Shown here: piece by piece, positions 34,946 to 46,005 of the stretch | How positions within the stretch are numbered: position 1 is the stretch's first letter | How the letters are laid out: each line of letters opens with the position of its first letter | Origin: Papilionanthe hookeriana x Papilionanthe teres | Taxonomy: Eukaryota; Streptophyta; Magnoliopsida; Asparagales; Orchidaceae | Assembly: GCA_022702705.1 (NCBI GenBank) | Contig: CM040427.1 | Coordinates: 73,709,283 to 73,773,282, forward strand | Direction of reading: 5' to 3' | Length of the DNA stretch: 64,000 bases | Notes under the pieces: model-generated | Seen by the model: only the letters and a program-made list of their open reading frames with translations | What the model was told of the DNA's origin: nothing | Database searches by the model: none | Program-made: the position numbers and the translations under genes

Positions 34946-35958
34946 TCAAAGAATAATAAGTTGCCACACCATCCTTCTCGCAGTAGGAGGCCTAGGACCA
35001 GATGGTCTGTCGGTTGTGCGTTGGTAGGTGGTGTCCTCCCTAATATGGTGACCTGATACGACAACAGGCGAACTTCTCTCACTAGCTCGCACTTTCTTCC
35101 TTGGCCTTTCTGTGGCAGTGACGGGGTCTACTCGCTGTCCTAGGCGGGATTTGACTGGGACTCGTCCCATCCTTCTTAGGATCTCTGATACGGGGCAGCC
35201 TTCATTCTTAGCTAGTTTCTCTACTACGGCTCGCAGTCGAGTAGGTGGCGTAGTCTTGGCCCTCTTCCTCTTACAGTCACTATAGTATGCAGGTCGGGGT
35301 AATACAGTGGCGATCCTTCAGACATCTTCTTCATCTGATGCAGCAGAGAGAAGGTGGAACCTACTTCCTCCCAACAGCAGTGAAATTTCAGGTAGTTGTT
35401 CTTCTTTCTCAGGAATCTCTTCGAGAAAAGCAACTTCAGCAGCCTTGGCCTTCTCGATCCTGGCAATCTTTTTGCTCATATTTCTTTTTTGAGTCCGAAT
35501 TAAGGGTGCAACTCTTGAACTGGACCCTATCTCGAAGACAGATGGTATTGTAGCAAAATCTGAACCCTCCACGGTGACAGGCTCATCACTGACTTGAACT
35601 TCTTTCCTTTTTAGTTTAGTGGGAGCTGAGGTTGGTGCAGAGATGACCAGACCAGTGGGGTAGAGATAACAGTCTTGCGGGTAGCAGTCAACCTCCTATG
35701 AATAGCAGTGTTCCTTTTAGTTGGGACCCTTTGCAGGGGAGAGAACTCTTGAGCCGATTTCAGTTTGAACTCAATTATAGGCTCCTCAGTTTCCGGTACT
35801 TTGTTCATCAGTGTAAAGAGAGTAACATCGGCGAACTTAATGTCTGTGTTATCGAATCCTTGTCCGAAACGAATGACCGCATCGTTAGGCAGCTCGTCCT
35901 TGTAGACAGCCAAGTCTATCCCATTGGTGAAGGAGAAAATGAGCTTTGGTGCAGACAT
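34946..35958 (-). pseudogene. Giant element ORF1 (Ogre-type 5' ORF)
   Basis: Starts MSAPKLIFSFTNGIDLAV at 35,958. It runs to a frameshift near 35,640, then continues in another frame (SDFATIPSVFEIGSSSRV, RNMSKKIARIEKAKAAE), with a TGA at 35,318, to RPRKKVRASERSSP and TGA 34,946. About 335 codons. Basic, with nuclear-localisation-like KLKRK and RPRKK clusters. ORF1 upstream of gag is known in Ogre elements but has no known function. Its opening (F-x-F-x-NG..LA..AVI) is shared with ORF3. The frame is continuous with gag, so the TGA may be either the true end or damage. Confidence 0.75.
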
Positions 35959-35961
35959 TTT

Positions 35962-35990
35962 CTGCAGGGTAGATTCTAAGCGTCAGTTCC
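35962..35990 (-). promoter_or_regulatory. Putative splice acceptor just before ORF1 start
   Basis: The sense strand reads GGAACTGACGCTTAG, then AATCTACCCTGCAG, with the ATG three nt after CAG. CTGAC is a good branch-point match. The arrangement mirrors that before ORF3. The leader between the LTR and here would be the intron's 3' part. Confidence 0.4.
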
Positions 35991-36502
35991 GATTTTTGCT
36001 TCCTTTTGTCGAGACAAAGAAAGAGGAAATTTCTCTAAACGAGTCCGAACACATTCCCATTTATCCTTTTGTTTTCTTAATTTTATTTACAAGATATTAT
36101 TTTTTTTATTTTGTTTTATTTGTGTATTTGTGGTTTAACAGAAAGTTTATTTATTAAAGAGTTTGTTTATTAGAAGGTTTGTTCATTAAGAACGAAAGAA
36201 ATTTAAAAGGGAAAGGCTAAAGGAAAGGTACGGGACCCAATCCAGAAATTGGAAAGGAAGGGAGAGTCTCACAAGATTTGTCGATCCGAGAAACCACTCC
36301 TAAGCTAACATCTATTGGTGGTCCACCCCACCTCAAAGAGGTAAAAGGATTTGACTATACCAAGAGAGTTGACTATACCCGTTCAAGACAGAAATGAACG
36401 TGGTATTTCAACGGAAAAATGGTAGCTTAGTCCACTAGGGACATGGACTTGCTACCGATTTATGAAAGCAAAACCATCTGATCAAAATGAAAAGAGGAAC
36501 TA
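35991..36502 (-). other. Giant element leader between primer site and ORF1
   Basis: No gene. Sense-strand sequence between the primer site and the ORF1 acceptor, AT-rich near 36,060-36,150. No packaging structure could be identified by eye. Confidence 0.4.
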
Positions 36503-36521
36503 GTCCCCAGCGGAGTCGCCA
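36503..36521 (-). promoter_or_regulatory. Primer binding site, tRNA-Arg type
   Basis: The sense strand reads TGGCGACTCCGCTGGGGAC, the form known from Ogre/Tat elements and assigned there to tRNA-Arg. It begins 5 nt inside the 5' LTR end. It fixes the element orientation as minus and LTR B as the 5' LTR. Confidence 0.85.
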
Positions 36522-36526
36522 GAAAT

Positions 36527-39500
36527 TGTACAGCTTATTTTTTTAGGTTACGTATTTTGAAAAGGGGGTCGCCTACAGAAATTATCGGCAAATTTTAGAT
36601 TTTAAATTTAATTTAAATATATATATAATTTAGAAATTAACATTTGATTTTGAAAATAATTTTAAGTTTGAAAATTTTAAGATATGAAATTAAACCGATC
36701 TCACATCCCAAATAGTTTATATAAACGAGCACCACACCACAAACCGTGTATCTATCCCGAAGAATAGACACACTGCTTGATGATGAAGCTCGATTAAATA
36801 AACTAGAAGATTTGTGACATCCATTTGGTCTGCGAACCAATTTTTATAAGCAAACAAGTTCCCCTGCTTAATATAAAGAAATTAAGCAAGGTGTATATTA
36901 CCTGGGTTCTTAAAGTTCCCTATAAGAGCAAGCCCCTATAGTTAATTACATCTTAAATAAAGGGAATCACTTAAGAAAACTCTCGATAATGATCAGTGGT
37001 TTTGCTCTCAAGAATTTCAAAGTTTAAGGTTTTCAAAGGATTGAACTTTGGAATTTTAAAAGGGATTAGCTCAAATCTGGAACAGTTAATTTCAGGAGTC
37101 TAAAGGAAGAGAAGTAGGAGAAGCTGAGGATCCAAGAAGAATCTTGGCAACTTCCCAAACTATCCTATTATTTGGCTTCAATTTGAGAGTTTATTTAATG
37201 TTGTAATCCTGCCAATTTTAATTAATTAGGACTTATATTTGTATGACATGCTCATACAAATAGACTTCGAAGATGCGAGGGTTTATGTCGTACCAAACGA
37301 CTACCTCGGAATCCTAAAACCAAGTAAGCTTAATTTGCATAATACAATTATGCAAATACCTAACGAAAAGTTGAGGATTTATGTTGCACTAGGCAAACTA
37401 CCTCGAAATCCTATGGCTTTGTAATTTAATTCTAGGAAAGGTTTTGTTGAAGTAGACACAAGTTTTGCTGACGACGATGGTCGTGCTTCCCACTGTGCTC
37501 CAAGCTCCTTGTTGTTGCAAGGGTTTAGTTTTAGAAGGTGAAAATCAGGAGATGAGAGAAGTGTTCTGGTTTAGAAAAATTCTTAAGGTTCAGGTGTTTT
37601 AACATTTTGTTAGGGGATTCTTAAAGTTGGTTATAACAACACCGGTTAAGATCCCACGGTTCCATCATTCCGGCACCGTTATTTTTATCGGATTCACTTA
37701 GTCCAAATGAATTTTCTAAACTCAACTGAATCAGTTCCACACTTTCATTTAGACCGTGGCAAATCCAGTTAGCAACACGTAGGTTACATCATCCGAGGTA
37801 TTCCCGATCATCCAACAAGACGTTTTAATTTAGTTGTAATTGTAGTTTTGTTGTTCTTGTTTGTGATTAAATTTTGAGTTGTTTTATCTTTTGAATGTTG
37901 TGGCAGTGAATTTTATCTTGTTGTGATTTTTAATTTAGTTTTGGGTTTCAGTTTTGTGGCTATCCTAAAAGTTTCAGTTTTCATGCAGGGTGACATTCTT
38001 GTTTAGCATGCAAGTTTTGCAAGAAGGAAAATACGACGCAGGTAAATAAATTGTAATAAAATAAAAGCTTACCTGGAGGGTCTTCTCGTCATTACCGGCT
38101 GCACTTAAAACACATGTCAGAGCATTTATATATTTCAAGGAAAGTACCTAGGAAAAGCTAAGGGAAGGTTCTGGTTGTCTACCAAAATCTTAATCCTATT
38201 GCTAGTCACTTCCTATGACGTCAAGGTTCTTGTGTTTTGTTAAGGATGATTTTCTTCACCGAAGAACAATTAAGTTCAATTGTTCTTCTAAAACATCCCA
38301 TCATATTGAGAAAGTGCTTAGGACGAGTCCTAAACATCTTTTCAGTACATCGGGATTATTTCGAGTTTAAATAAATTTCATTGCACAGGTGAATTAATCA
38401 TCCAAAATTTAGTTAAATTTTATTTCTTACTCAGTGAACTCGGACGTTTGATTATCCTATGAGTGAAGTGACTTGTCACTTGATGCTCCATTTAAGAGTT
38501 ATGATAATGAAAGCCTTTTAGGGGCAAATTAGTTTGTTAAAGATTTTAACAATTCTTAATTTAAAATTGGAATTGATGATTTAAAGTGATTTCGGTTTAG
38601 TTATAAAATTTCGATTAATAATTTTAAGTTTGGAATAGTGTTCAAGTTGTTTTGATTCAATTCAATCTTTATATTTTAAATGATCTTAATGTTTTAGATT
38701 AATATGGGTTGAAAGAGGTGTTTAAATTATTTATTTTCATTAAATTTTGATGCCTTAATTTGAATTAATTATAATACTTTAGGTTGATTTTAATTAGTTT
38801 TATTTTTTTTATATTTTTAATTATGAATTATTTTAAAATTACTTGAGGTTTCAAATTTGTTTTTTGTTTGTTCTTAAGTGATTTCAAATTGGTTTTAAGA
38901 GTTTATAATTTATTTTAATTTGATTGTTAAGTCATTTAATGTTTTAATCTTTAATTTAATTCTTCCTTTTTAATTATTGATTTCAGTCATCATTTTAGAA
39001 TTAATTAAGGATTAATTAACATTGAATTAATTCAATTAGGGACTTTAAATTAAAGAATTGGTATCTTCTTAAGTCACATCCCTAATGATCCAAAAATTTA
39101 ATTATTCTTCCTAAATTTAAATGATTTAACGAATTAAGGTTCCAATTTTTTGATATTTCAAAGTGATCAATGGGTTTCTACCCCTTTATTCCCTAAGTTT
39201 CAATCATCCAATAGAAGATTAAGATCAAATATTTTACCCCCGCCCCCCTATTGGTTAAACCTAAAGTATAATTTAGGGTTAATATCCTTAATTACCTTTA
39301 TGCCCCTTTTAGGCTTGTTTATTTTATAACTCACTAAATTGAGCTCAAATGAACTTGAAATTTTTATGTCACTTTACTCATATGTCAATTAAGACATTAG
39401 AGAAGAAAATGTGGTTTTTCTATTTTTAATTTAATTTATATATTTATTTTAATACAAAATGAGGTTTTTCAATGAAAATTCAACAACATAACCAAAGTGA

Positions 39501-42500
39501 GGTTTATGTCCTTAAGAAAATTATGGGATGTCCCTACTGACTAGAGGACCACTTGGACCAATTTTGGTGATTTTTTGAATTATATTTTCTTTGTTATAAT
39601 TATTTTAATTTTTGGAATATTAATTAATTATAAAATAAAATTGAAGTTGAAAAATGGATTTTATATTTTTTCTAAGTCCCTCTGACCTTAGCAAAGTCAG
39701 AGAAATAAATTTTATAATTTTCTGATTTTTCTTTAATTTATTAGAATTAATATGGTGAAAAGGTTGGAAAATCCATTTTTAATATTTAAAAATTGCCTTA
39801 AGCCTTTAAAATTCAATATCTTAACCTAGAGACTTAGGAAAAATATTTGGTTGGTTCCTGAGTGATTAGTGGACAAAGTATAACATTTTTGTGATTTTTA
39901 ATATTTTTATGATTTTTTTAATTTTTTAATTATTAAAGTATTAAAAATAGGGTTAAAATGATTTTTTTAAGAAAATTCCAATTTTAATTTTGTTAGACTT
40001 CTCTGATATCAGAGAGCCCACAAAACCAATTTGGTGAATTTTTGAAGTGTATTTTGGGGTTTTATGAGTTTTTCAATTTTAAAAATGACCATACAACTTA
40101 AATAATTCATTTAATGGCTTAAATTATTTCCAATTGACTTGAAATTTTTATGTGAGATTCTCTACATCCTAAGTGACAGTAGAGAATTATTTTCAAGTGA
40201 TTTTTGGTGTGTGGTTACTCCTAATTAATTAAAATTCAATTTTGAGTGCTTAAGCTAATTAGGGTTTTTTTAAAGAATTTAGTCAAACCATAATTTTCCT
40301 AGGGTCTTCTGGTCACAAGCTACCTCACCTAATTTTCCTATAATTTATTAAGCAACATGCTAATTACTGGAATTAAAATATCAAAAACAGACACATAAAT
40401 TTGTAAAATCAATAACTTACCATAGAGATGGCCTCTGGTCTTAAAAAATTCAGGAAATGTTCTCAAGAACAGAGGCTACAAAAGCCCTATGGTCTCATGC
40501 CATGGTGAATTGTATGCATGCATGGAGAATTGAAATACTTAAAACAATATAAAATTAATTAAAAATAAAATACTCATCAAAATAAGTTAATTATATTTCC
40601 ACATTGCTCTTCTCTGTTCACTGAGCAAGAGGGTATTTTTATTTTATTTTTGTAATTTTTTTACACAAAGATATGAATTTTCAAAGTTCTGGGTATTTAA
40701 ATAAATCAGAAAAATCCTATTTATCTACTTAAATCAGTCAGTGCCGTGTGATCCTTGTTCGGATCGAAAGCACACGCGTCGCTCCGCCATTTGACAGCGC
40801 CGCCACACAGCCCGTGGTTCATGTCCTGTTCCCTAGTCCGGCGCAATCTGGGTCGTCTATTCGATACACGCGCGATCCGACGGTACTTGGTCATCGTCTA
40901 CGACTGGTGCGTCCCGTGAGCCGTCCACACTAAAACCCTAAGATCTCCCTCATTTCTCCACCAAATCTCATGTTGTTCTTGGACTCTATGGACTCGTCTC
41001 GACAAGACAAACACATCTATATGGCTAACATGCATTGGAATCGACTCAAACAAAATGGTGAATCGAAAGAAGCTCTCGGGAAGGAGTTCAATACCTTGGC
41101 TCTGAGAAGTGAAGCTTCAATCAAAGGGACTCGGCACGTTCGTTGGAGTCCAAGGAAACTAGGGATGAAGCTTGGAGCTGTGGTGAAATGCCTAGACTTG
41201 ATTTCCACCAAGGCCGATTTCAAAGCTTGGCCGATAGGAAGAATGGCTGGCCTGGTGAGGGGGCTTTTGCTGGGAAACTTCTTCTCTTGGTCTGGTTAAG
41301 GTGTCGAGTCAATCAATTTTAAGATTGGCTCACTGTGGTGAAGTGTCCTGGTTTTGGGCTCAAAATTGAACTCAGGATTTGAGCTCACAGAGGGGGTTTT
41401 AGGGTTGGATTTCAGTGGGGATCAAGTGCTCTAGGTTTAGAGAAGAGTGTGGAGTGATTTTGGCAGAGTTTTGGTAAGGTTTGGTTCAACACCTCTTTTG
41501 TCCGTGAGGTGATGGTGTTTAAATAGGCATGGCTAGAGGGCTTCCCAGGGGGAGTTAGGGCTTGGGATCAGCTGCTCAAGGAAAGGGAAGAACAGCTGCA
41601 GTGACCATTTGGGTTAGGATAGCTCAGCCAATTCAATTTGAATTTTTGAATCAAATTAGGCCTCTCAGCCAGGTGGTTTCTGGCAACTGGGGTGGTGGTC
41701 CGGCTGTGGTCGAGTCACCCTCATGGTCGGGGAGGTCGTGGCTTCGAGGTTTGTGAGCTCAATCGGTCGATGCCATGTGTAAAGGAGTTGATTTAAGTGG
41801 AATGGGGGGAGTGGTTCTTTTGGGCTCAAATGGGTCCAGTCATGGTTTTGGGCTTGGTCCACCACCCAAGGCTTGACTTTGGGCTGATGGAGAATCATTT
41901 GGGTCAGCTAGGAAAGGGTGGTGAAGTCCCCATCCAAGGTGATGTGGCTAATTTGGATTAGAGTGTTTACATGAATAGGGTTAAAAAGAGATAATGAAGG
42001 ATTAAGAAAGAACCCCCCCCCCTCTTGCCATTAATTTCTTGGTGAGGTGGAAAGTGGCTTCCATGGCTCCCATGTGGCTTGTGCATGGCTCAATGGCTCC
42101 ATTTGGCTTAGGGATGGCTTGGCTTAGTTTCATGAAAATAAATTTTAGTGATTTTGGATATTTTGATGAAAACTTTTATGGAGCTTAACTTGGAATCATT
42201 TGATCATTGATTTAAAACTTATGGATTGATTTAGATTAAATGGATGAGGGGGGTTTGTCATATGGGCTTTTAAAACAAATGTTGGGCTTTTGGATTTGAT
42301 GAAAGATGGGCTTTTAAATGTCTTGTGGAAGTGGGCTTTTATGCTTCAAAATGAACTTTTGATGAAAATTTTGTAAATGATTATGCCAAATAAATGTTGC
42401 ATTTAGTTTAGGGATGTGTTACGAAAATTTTAGAAAAGATTTGGTGTCATTTGGAGTTGAAATGAGTTTAATTTGAGTCTCTTTAATAATAGGGTCAAAG

Positions 42501-43879
42501 TGGGTCAAATTGGACTAACTTGGGCTTAGGTTGGGCTAATGTTGATTTTGATGTAAAATTAATATTGTAAAATGTTTATGGGGGTGTAACAAAGAGTTTT
42601 CAATTTTGTTTGGGTCTTAATTTTAAGATTTGGGCCTATTTGGGTTCATGATTGGTTTAGGCCAATTTAGGGAATTTTGGCTTAAGTTAAGCTTGGGTAA
42701 AGTTTGGGTTCAAATTTAGGGCAAATCAAGTTAGTGTTTTGTTTGTGGGGATGTTAGGAAGGTTTTAAAAAAGGTTTGGGGCTAATTGGAGTTGAGTTGG
42801 GTTGGTTTGGGCTAAGTTTAGATCATGGGCCAAAATTGGGCTTTAAGCTTCAAATTGAAATTGGATTCACATGTTAATAAAATTGGGTTTGAACTTGGTT
42901 TAAATTGATATTGGGGATACTTAATTGAAGTTTAGAATTGAATTGGATTAAAATTGAGGTCAATTGAAGTGATTTGGTTGTACATTGGGTCCACTTAAGT
43001 TAAAAAAGGGTCAAATTGGGGGTTTTGGTAAAAGTGGATTAAATTGACAAAATTGGCCTATGGTGTAGTTGAATAAAGTGAAACTCGGAGTATTTGGGAT
43101 TTTTTAGAATTTTCTGGGAATTTTTGGAATTTTTGGGTTAAAAGGGTATTTTGGTTATTTGAGGTTATTGGAGGGTACTTTGGAAATTTTGGTATATTTG
43201 GCCATGGATGATCAATTTGAGTGGTGGAGAATATTTAGAATTGATTTTGAGGGATTTTGGGTAATTTAGGCAATTTTGTAAATTTTAGGCAATTTCAAGG
43301 GCATTTGGTGGGTTTGGTGGGTTTAGGGCCCCGGGGGTCAAAAATTGAAATTTGGGGAAAATGAAGATTGATTAAATGTGAGTGAAATGAAACCATTTGA
43401 TTGAGCCATGGAGCCATATTAAGCTTACAAGAGCCAAGAGAGGACTCATTTTAGGCATTCAATATGTTACTCCTAACCCTCTTAGCCAGGGGCTTAGGGG
43501 TTAAGGTCCCTCCATATGAGTTACCTACATGAGTCAGGGAGTCAAATTGAGTAAAAGTGGTTTTAAGATTTGAAATGAGTGTGAGAGTGTAGTCTTTACA
43601 AGCTAGACCTCACCAGACCAGACCATCTAGGGTACTCCTTAGGCCAAAGAGCCCTATAGGAAACTCATCCTTTAAACCTCCACATATTAGTCTTAACCCT
43701 CCAAGTGGTCTGGGGGTCTACAATCAAACATGTGGGGTTTGAAGGGAGTCAAGAAGTGTCTTGAATTTCTAAGTGGTGGGCCCCATTTCTAATCCTCTAG
43801 GATAGTGGAAGGGAAAACCTATGGCTAGATTCTAAGTACTAAGGAGAGAGATCAGACCTCACCAAAAATGAGGTCAACA
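36527..43879 (-). repeat. Giant element 5' LTR (LTR B, 7353 bp)
   Basis: Direct repeat of LTR A. Left end TGTACAGCTTATTTTTTTAG next to the primer site, right end GAGGTCAACA, so proper TG..CA ends. It holds the telo-box (40,933-40,941), the sense TATA (41,517-41,526), a possible splice donor CAAG/GTATTG at 41,095/41,094 in the leader, and the TGGGCY-rich U3. A plus-strand frame at 40,970-41,299 matches one in LTR A (20,847-21,221), but LTR C has lost it. Confidence 0.93.
41517..41526 (-). promoter_or_regulatory. Putative TATA box of the 5' LTR
   Basis: Sense CTATTTAAAC, same as in LTR A and C. This copy would drive genomic RNA of the giant element. It implies a transcription start near 41,490 and a leader of about 5 kb before the primer site. 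Confidence 0.55.
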
Positions 43880-45655
43880 GCAGCGCTGACTCGATCCTCT
43901 GACACCCCGATTCATCACACTTTCCACTTTTGTCGAATCGCTGACCTCGATCCAGTGTGATGATTTGGTCCTCAATCGAATAGATCCAATCTCTATCATC
44001 CCTTTCATATAAATAGAAATAAACGACATCCGTTCATCATACCCACAAGACAGAAAATCAAGAGTCATCTGCAATCAAACCCTAAGATCTTATTGTATAC
44101 TCAACCAAATCACATGGAGTTTGATCCAATATCTTCATATAGGTCGATGAACCTATCTATACAGTTATGTGGGCATGAATTGTAATTTTGCTTTACAATA
44201 AACTAAACCAACAGAAAAAATGGTGAATTCAAGCCATTACCTTATCCCAAGTGGTCAGTCCTTGATTGGACTTGACAGAGATGATTGCATTAACGATACG
44301 AAGCTCCTCCTTACTTTAATTTGCTCTGTGGTTGTGCCAATGTAAATGTTAGACCAAAGGGTGGCTTGGGTTGGTGTTAGGCTAGATTAAAAAGTGTGGA
44401 AATAATAAATTTTTATTGGGGGAAAGGTTTTAGGACCTTGTGAAGCTTATGGGAAGGTAAATTTTGAGTTTTGGTGAGGTTGATGTCAAAGCCGAAAACA
44501 CCGTAGATTTCAATGGTGAAATTGGTACTGTTTGGTGGTGGACATAGCATGGAATGGGAGGTGACCGCTAGGGTCTGTAGGAATGCTTTTGGTGTTGACT
44601 GCTAAGGGCTTAAGTGACTTGATAGGGTGCTTGAGGTGTCACCATGATCTCAGGTTAGCTCCTTTTATAGCCATGGGAGGCATTGAGGGGGAGGGCGAGC
44701 TCTGGCTTGCTTGGTAAGCTCTTGTGGCTCCTCAGAGAATGAGCAGAGGATGGCCAGAGGCTTTTGGATGAGGTGAAGTGCTTTCTCCATTTTTGATACC
44801 TTCAGCGTGGTGGCTCCAATGGAGGTGAAGGTGGCATGGGAGGAGCTTGAAGTGATTGGAGAAACTTTTGGTGTGGTGGCTAGGACTAGAATTAGTCTGG
44901 TTTGACTCACCCTTGACCCGAGTTTGGCTCCCCGAGGTTTGAACATGGGTGAGTTATACTTGAGTGCCAAGTGTTAGTAACTTGGTAAAGTGTGCATGGT
45001 TTGTGTATTTATGCTTATTTTATGCTTAATTTTCATTTAATTAATTCATATTTAGGTTTACTAGTTTGGGTTATGTATGTGTCATGGTTGGCTAATGGGG
45101 AAAGGGCCATGAGGGATGGATCATGGGCTCTCCCGTGATGGCTTAGGCTTAAGGTTAAGTTTGGGCTTTTGCAGTTAATTTTAGCTTTAAACGATTAGGG
45201 TAGGCTCAAAAGAATCAACTTAGTAAGCCTTCATAATTTTATTTTGATATTTAAGTGTCTTTGTTCTTAATATTTTGAATATATTTTAGTTCTGTTTTGA
45301 GGAGTTTACTTGTTCACTAATCAACTTGGTGAAACTTGGAGATTTCAATTTTTTTAGGGTTAAGTTGGTGTGTTTAGGGTTTGTCTCAATTTTGTAGTTA
45401 GTTGGTCTTAGGAAAATCATTATGGGAGATCAAAGTCTGACTTTGATGACTCACCCCTTCTCTTGGTTTGAAATTGGTGTCATGGGATTTCCAAGGCTTT
45501 AAGGTAAATGTGGTCAGAGATAAAACCCTTAATTGGCCTAAGACTACCCATTTGTCCAACGGATTTTTCTTAGGCCTGTATCAATGGGTCATTAGTGGAA
45601 TTCTAGTGCTCTAAGCTCCATGGGTAACCTAGGGCATCCTCCACCTATAGGAAGT
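43880..45655 (-). repeat. Element 1 LTR, right half
   Basis: Continues the LTR split at 16,316: GCAGCGCTGACTCG matches the GC-rich start seen in LTR A (CAGCGCCGCGTCAT). A telo-box lies at 44,077-44,085 and a sense TATA at 44,662-44,672. The stretch 44,870-45,645 is repeated at 47,310-47,950. It stops at about 45,655 against reverse transcriptase sequence without the usual GAGGTCAACA end, so the U3 end is missing. Confidence 0.65.
44662..44672 (-). promoter_or_regulatory. Putative TATA box of the element 1 LTR
   Basis: The sense strand reads GGCTATAAAAGG, a near-consensus plant TATA box, at the position equivalent to the TATA of LTR A, B and C. Confidence 0.5.
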
Positions 45656-46005
45656 CAACTTGGTAGAGAGAATACATCTTTTGGACATGATTTATTTCGA
45701 TCTCTAAAGTTGATGAAAATATTAATTTAACATTTTTCTTCTTCATAGGAACAATATTGGCTAACCAAGTTGGATAATTATCTTCTCGAACAAAGCAGAG
45801 ATCAATCAATGTCTTAACCTCAGCTATAACTTGTTGTTCTATCTCCACACACATTCTCCTTAAAGCGTGCTTTACTGGAACAACTGTTTGATCTAATCTC
45901 TTGTTATGGACTGCCACTTCTAGAGCTAGCCCGGGCATTTCATCGTAGCTCAAAGAGAAGCAATCTTTATACTCACAATTGAATTGTTTCTTTTGATTCG
46001 GTGTT
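45656..46005 (-). pseudogene. Reverse transcriptase stub between two element 1-type LTRs
   Basis: Frame 45,953-45,645: SYDEMPGLALEVAVHNK, EIEQQVIAEVKTLID and NYPTWLANIVPMKKKN, the N-terminal third of a Tat-type RT on the minus strand, closest to the element 1 RT at 700-1060. It is all that remains of an interior between two LTRs; the rest was deleted. Confidence 0.85.

Larger units (their letters stand above)
16317..43879 (-). mobile_element. Giant Tat/Ogre-like LTR retrotransposon (27.6 kb) carrying an AlkB-domain gene
   Basis: Two LTRs of about 7.4 kb flank a 12.8-kb interior coding on the minus strand. The order is primer site, ORF1, gag, protease, RT, RNase H, archaeal-type RNase H, integrase, an AlkB-domain ORF, a tandem repeat, then the 3' LTR. 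The second RNase H, the tRNA-Arg-type primer site, the extra ORF1 and the very long LTRs are Tat/Ogre characters. Every gene is interrupted. A 340-bp LTR stretch compared by eye (17,041-17,380 against 37,181-37,520) shows about 20 differences, so the insertion is not recent. It interrupts an element 1 LTR. The flanking pentamers (CGTAC left, GCAGC right) do not match, so a target duplication is not evident. Confidence 0.9.

Noticed and set aside
44641..44970. Minus-strand 101-codon frame in the element 1 LTR, next to a good TATA box
   Set aside because: No family features and no matching frame in the other LTR copies; more likely leader sequence of the LTR transcript.
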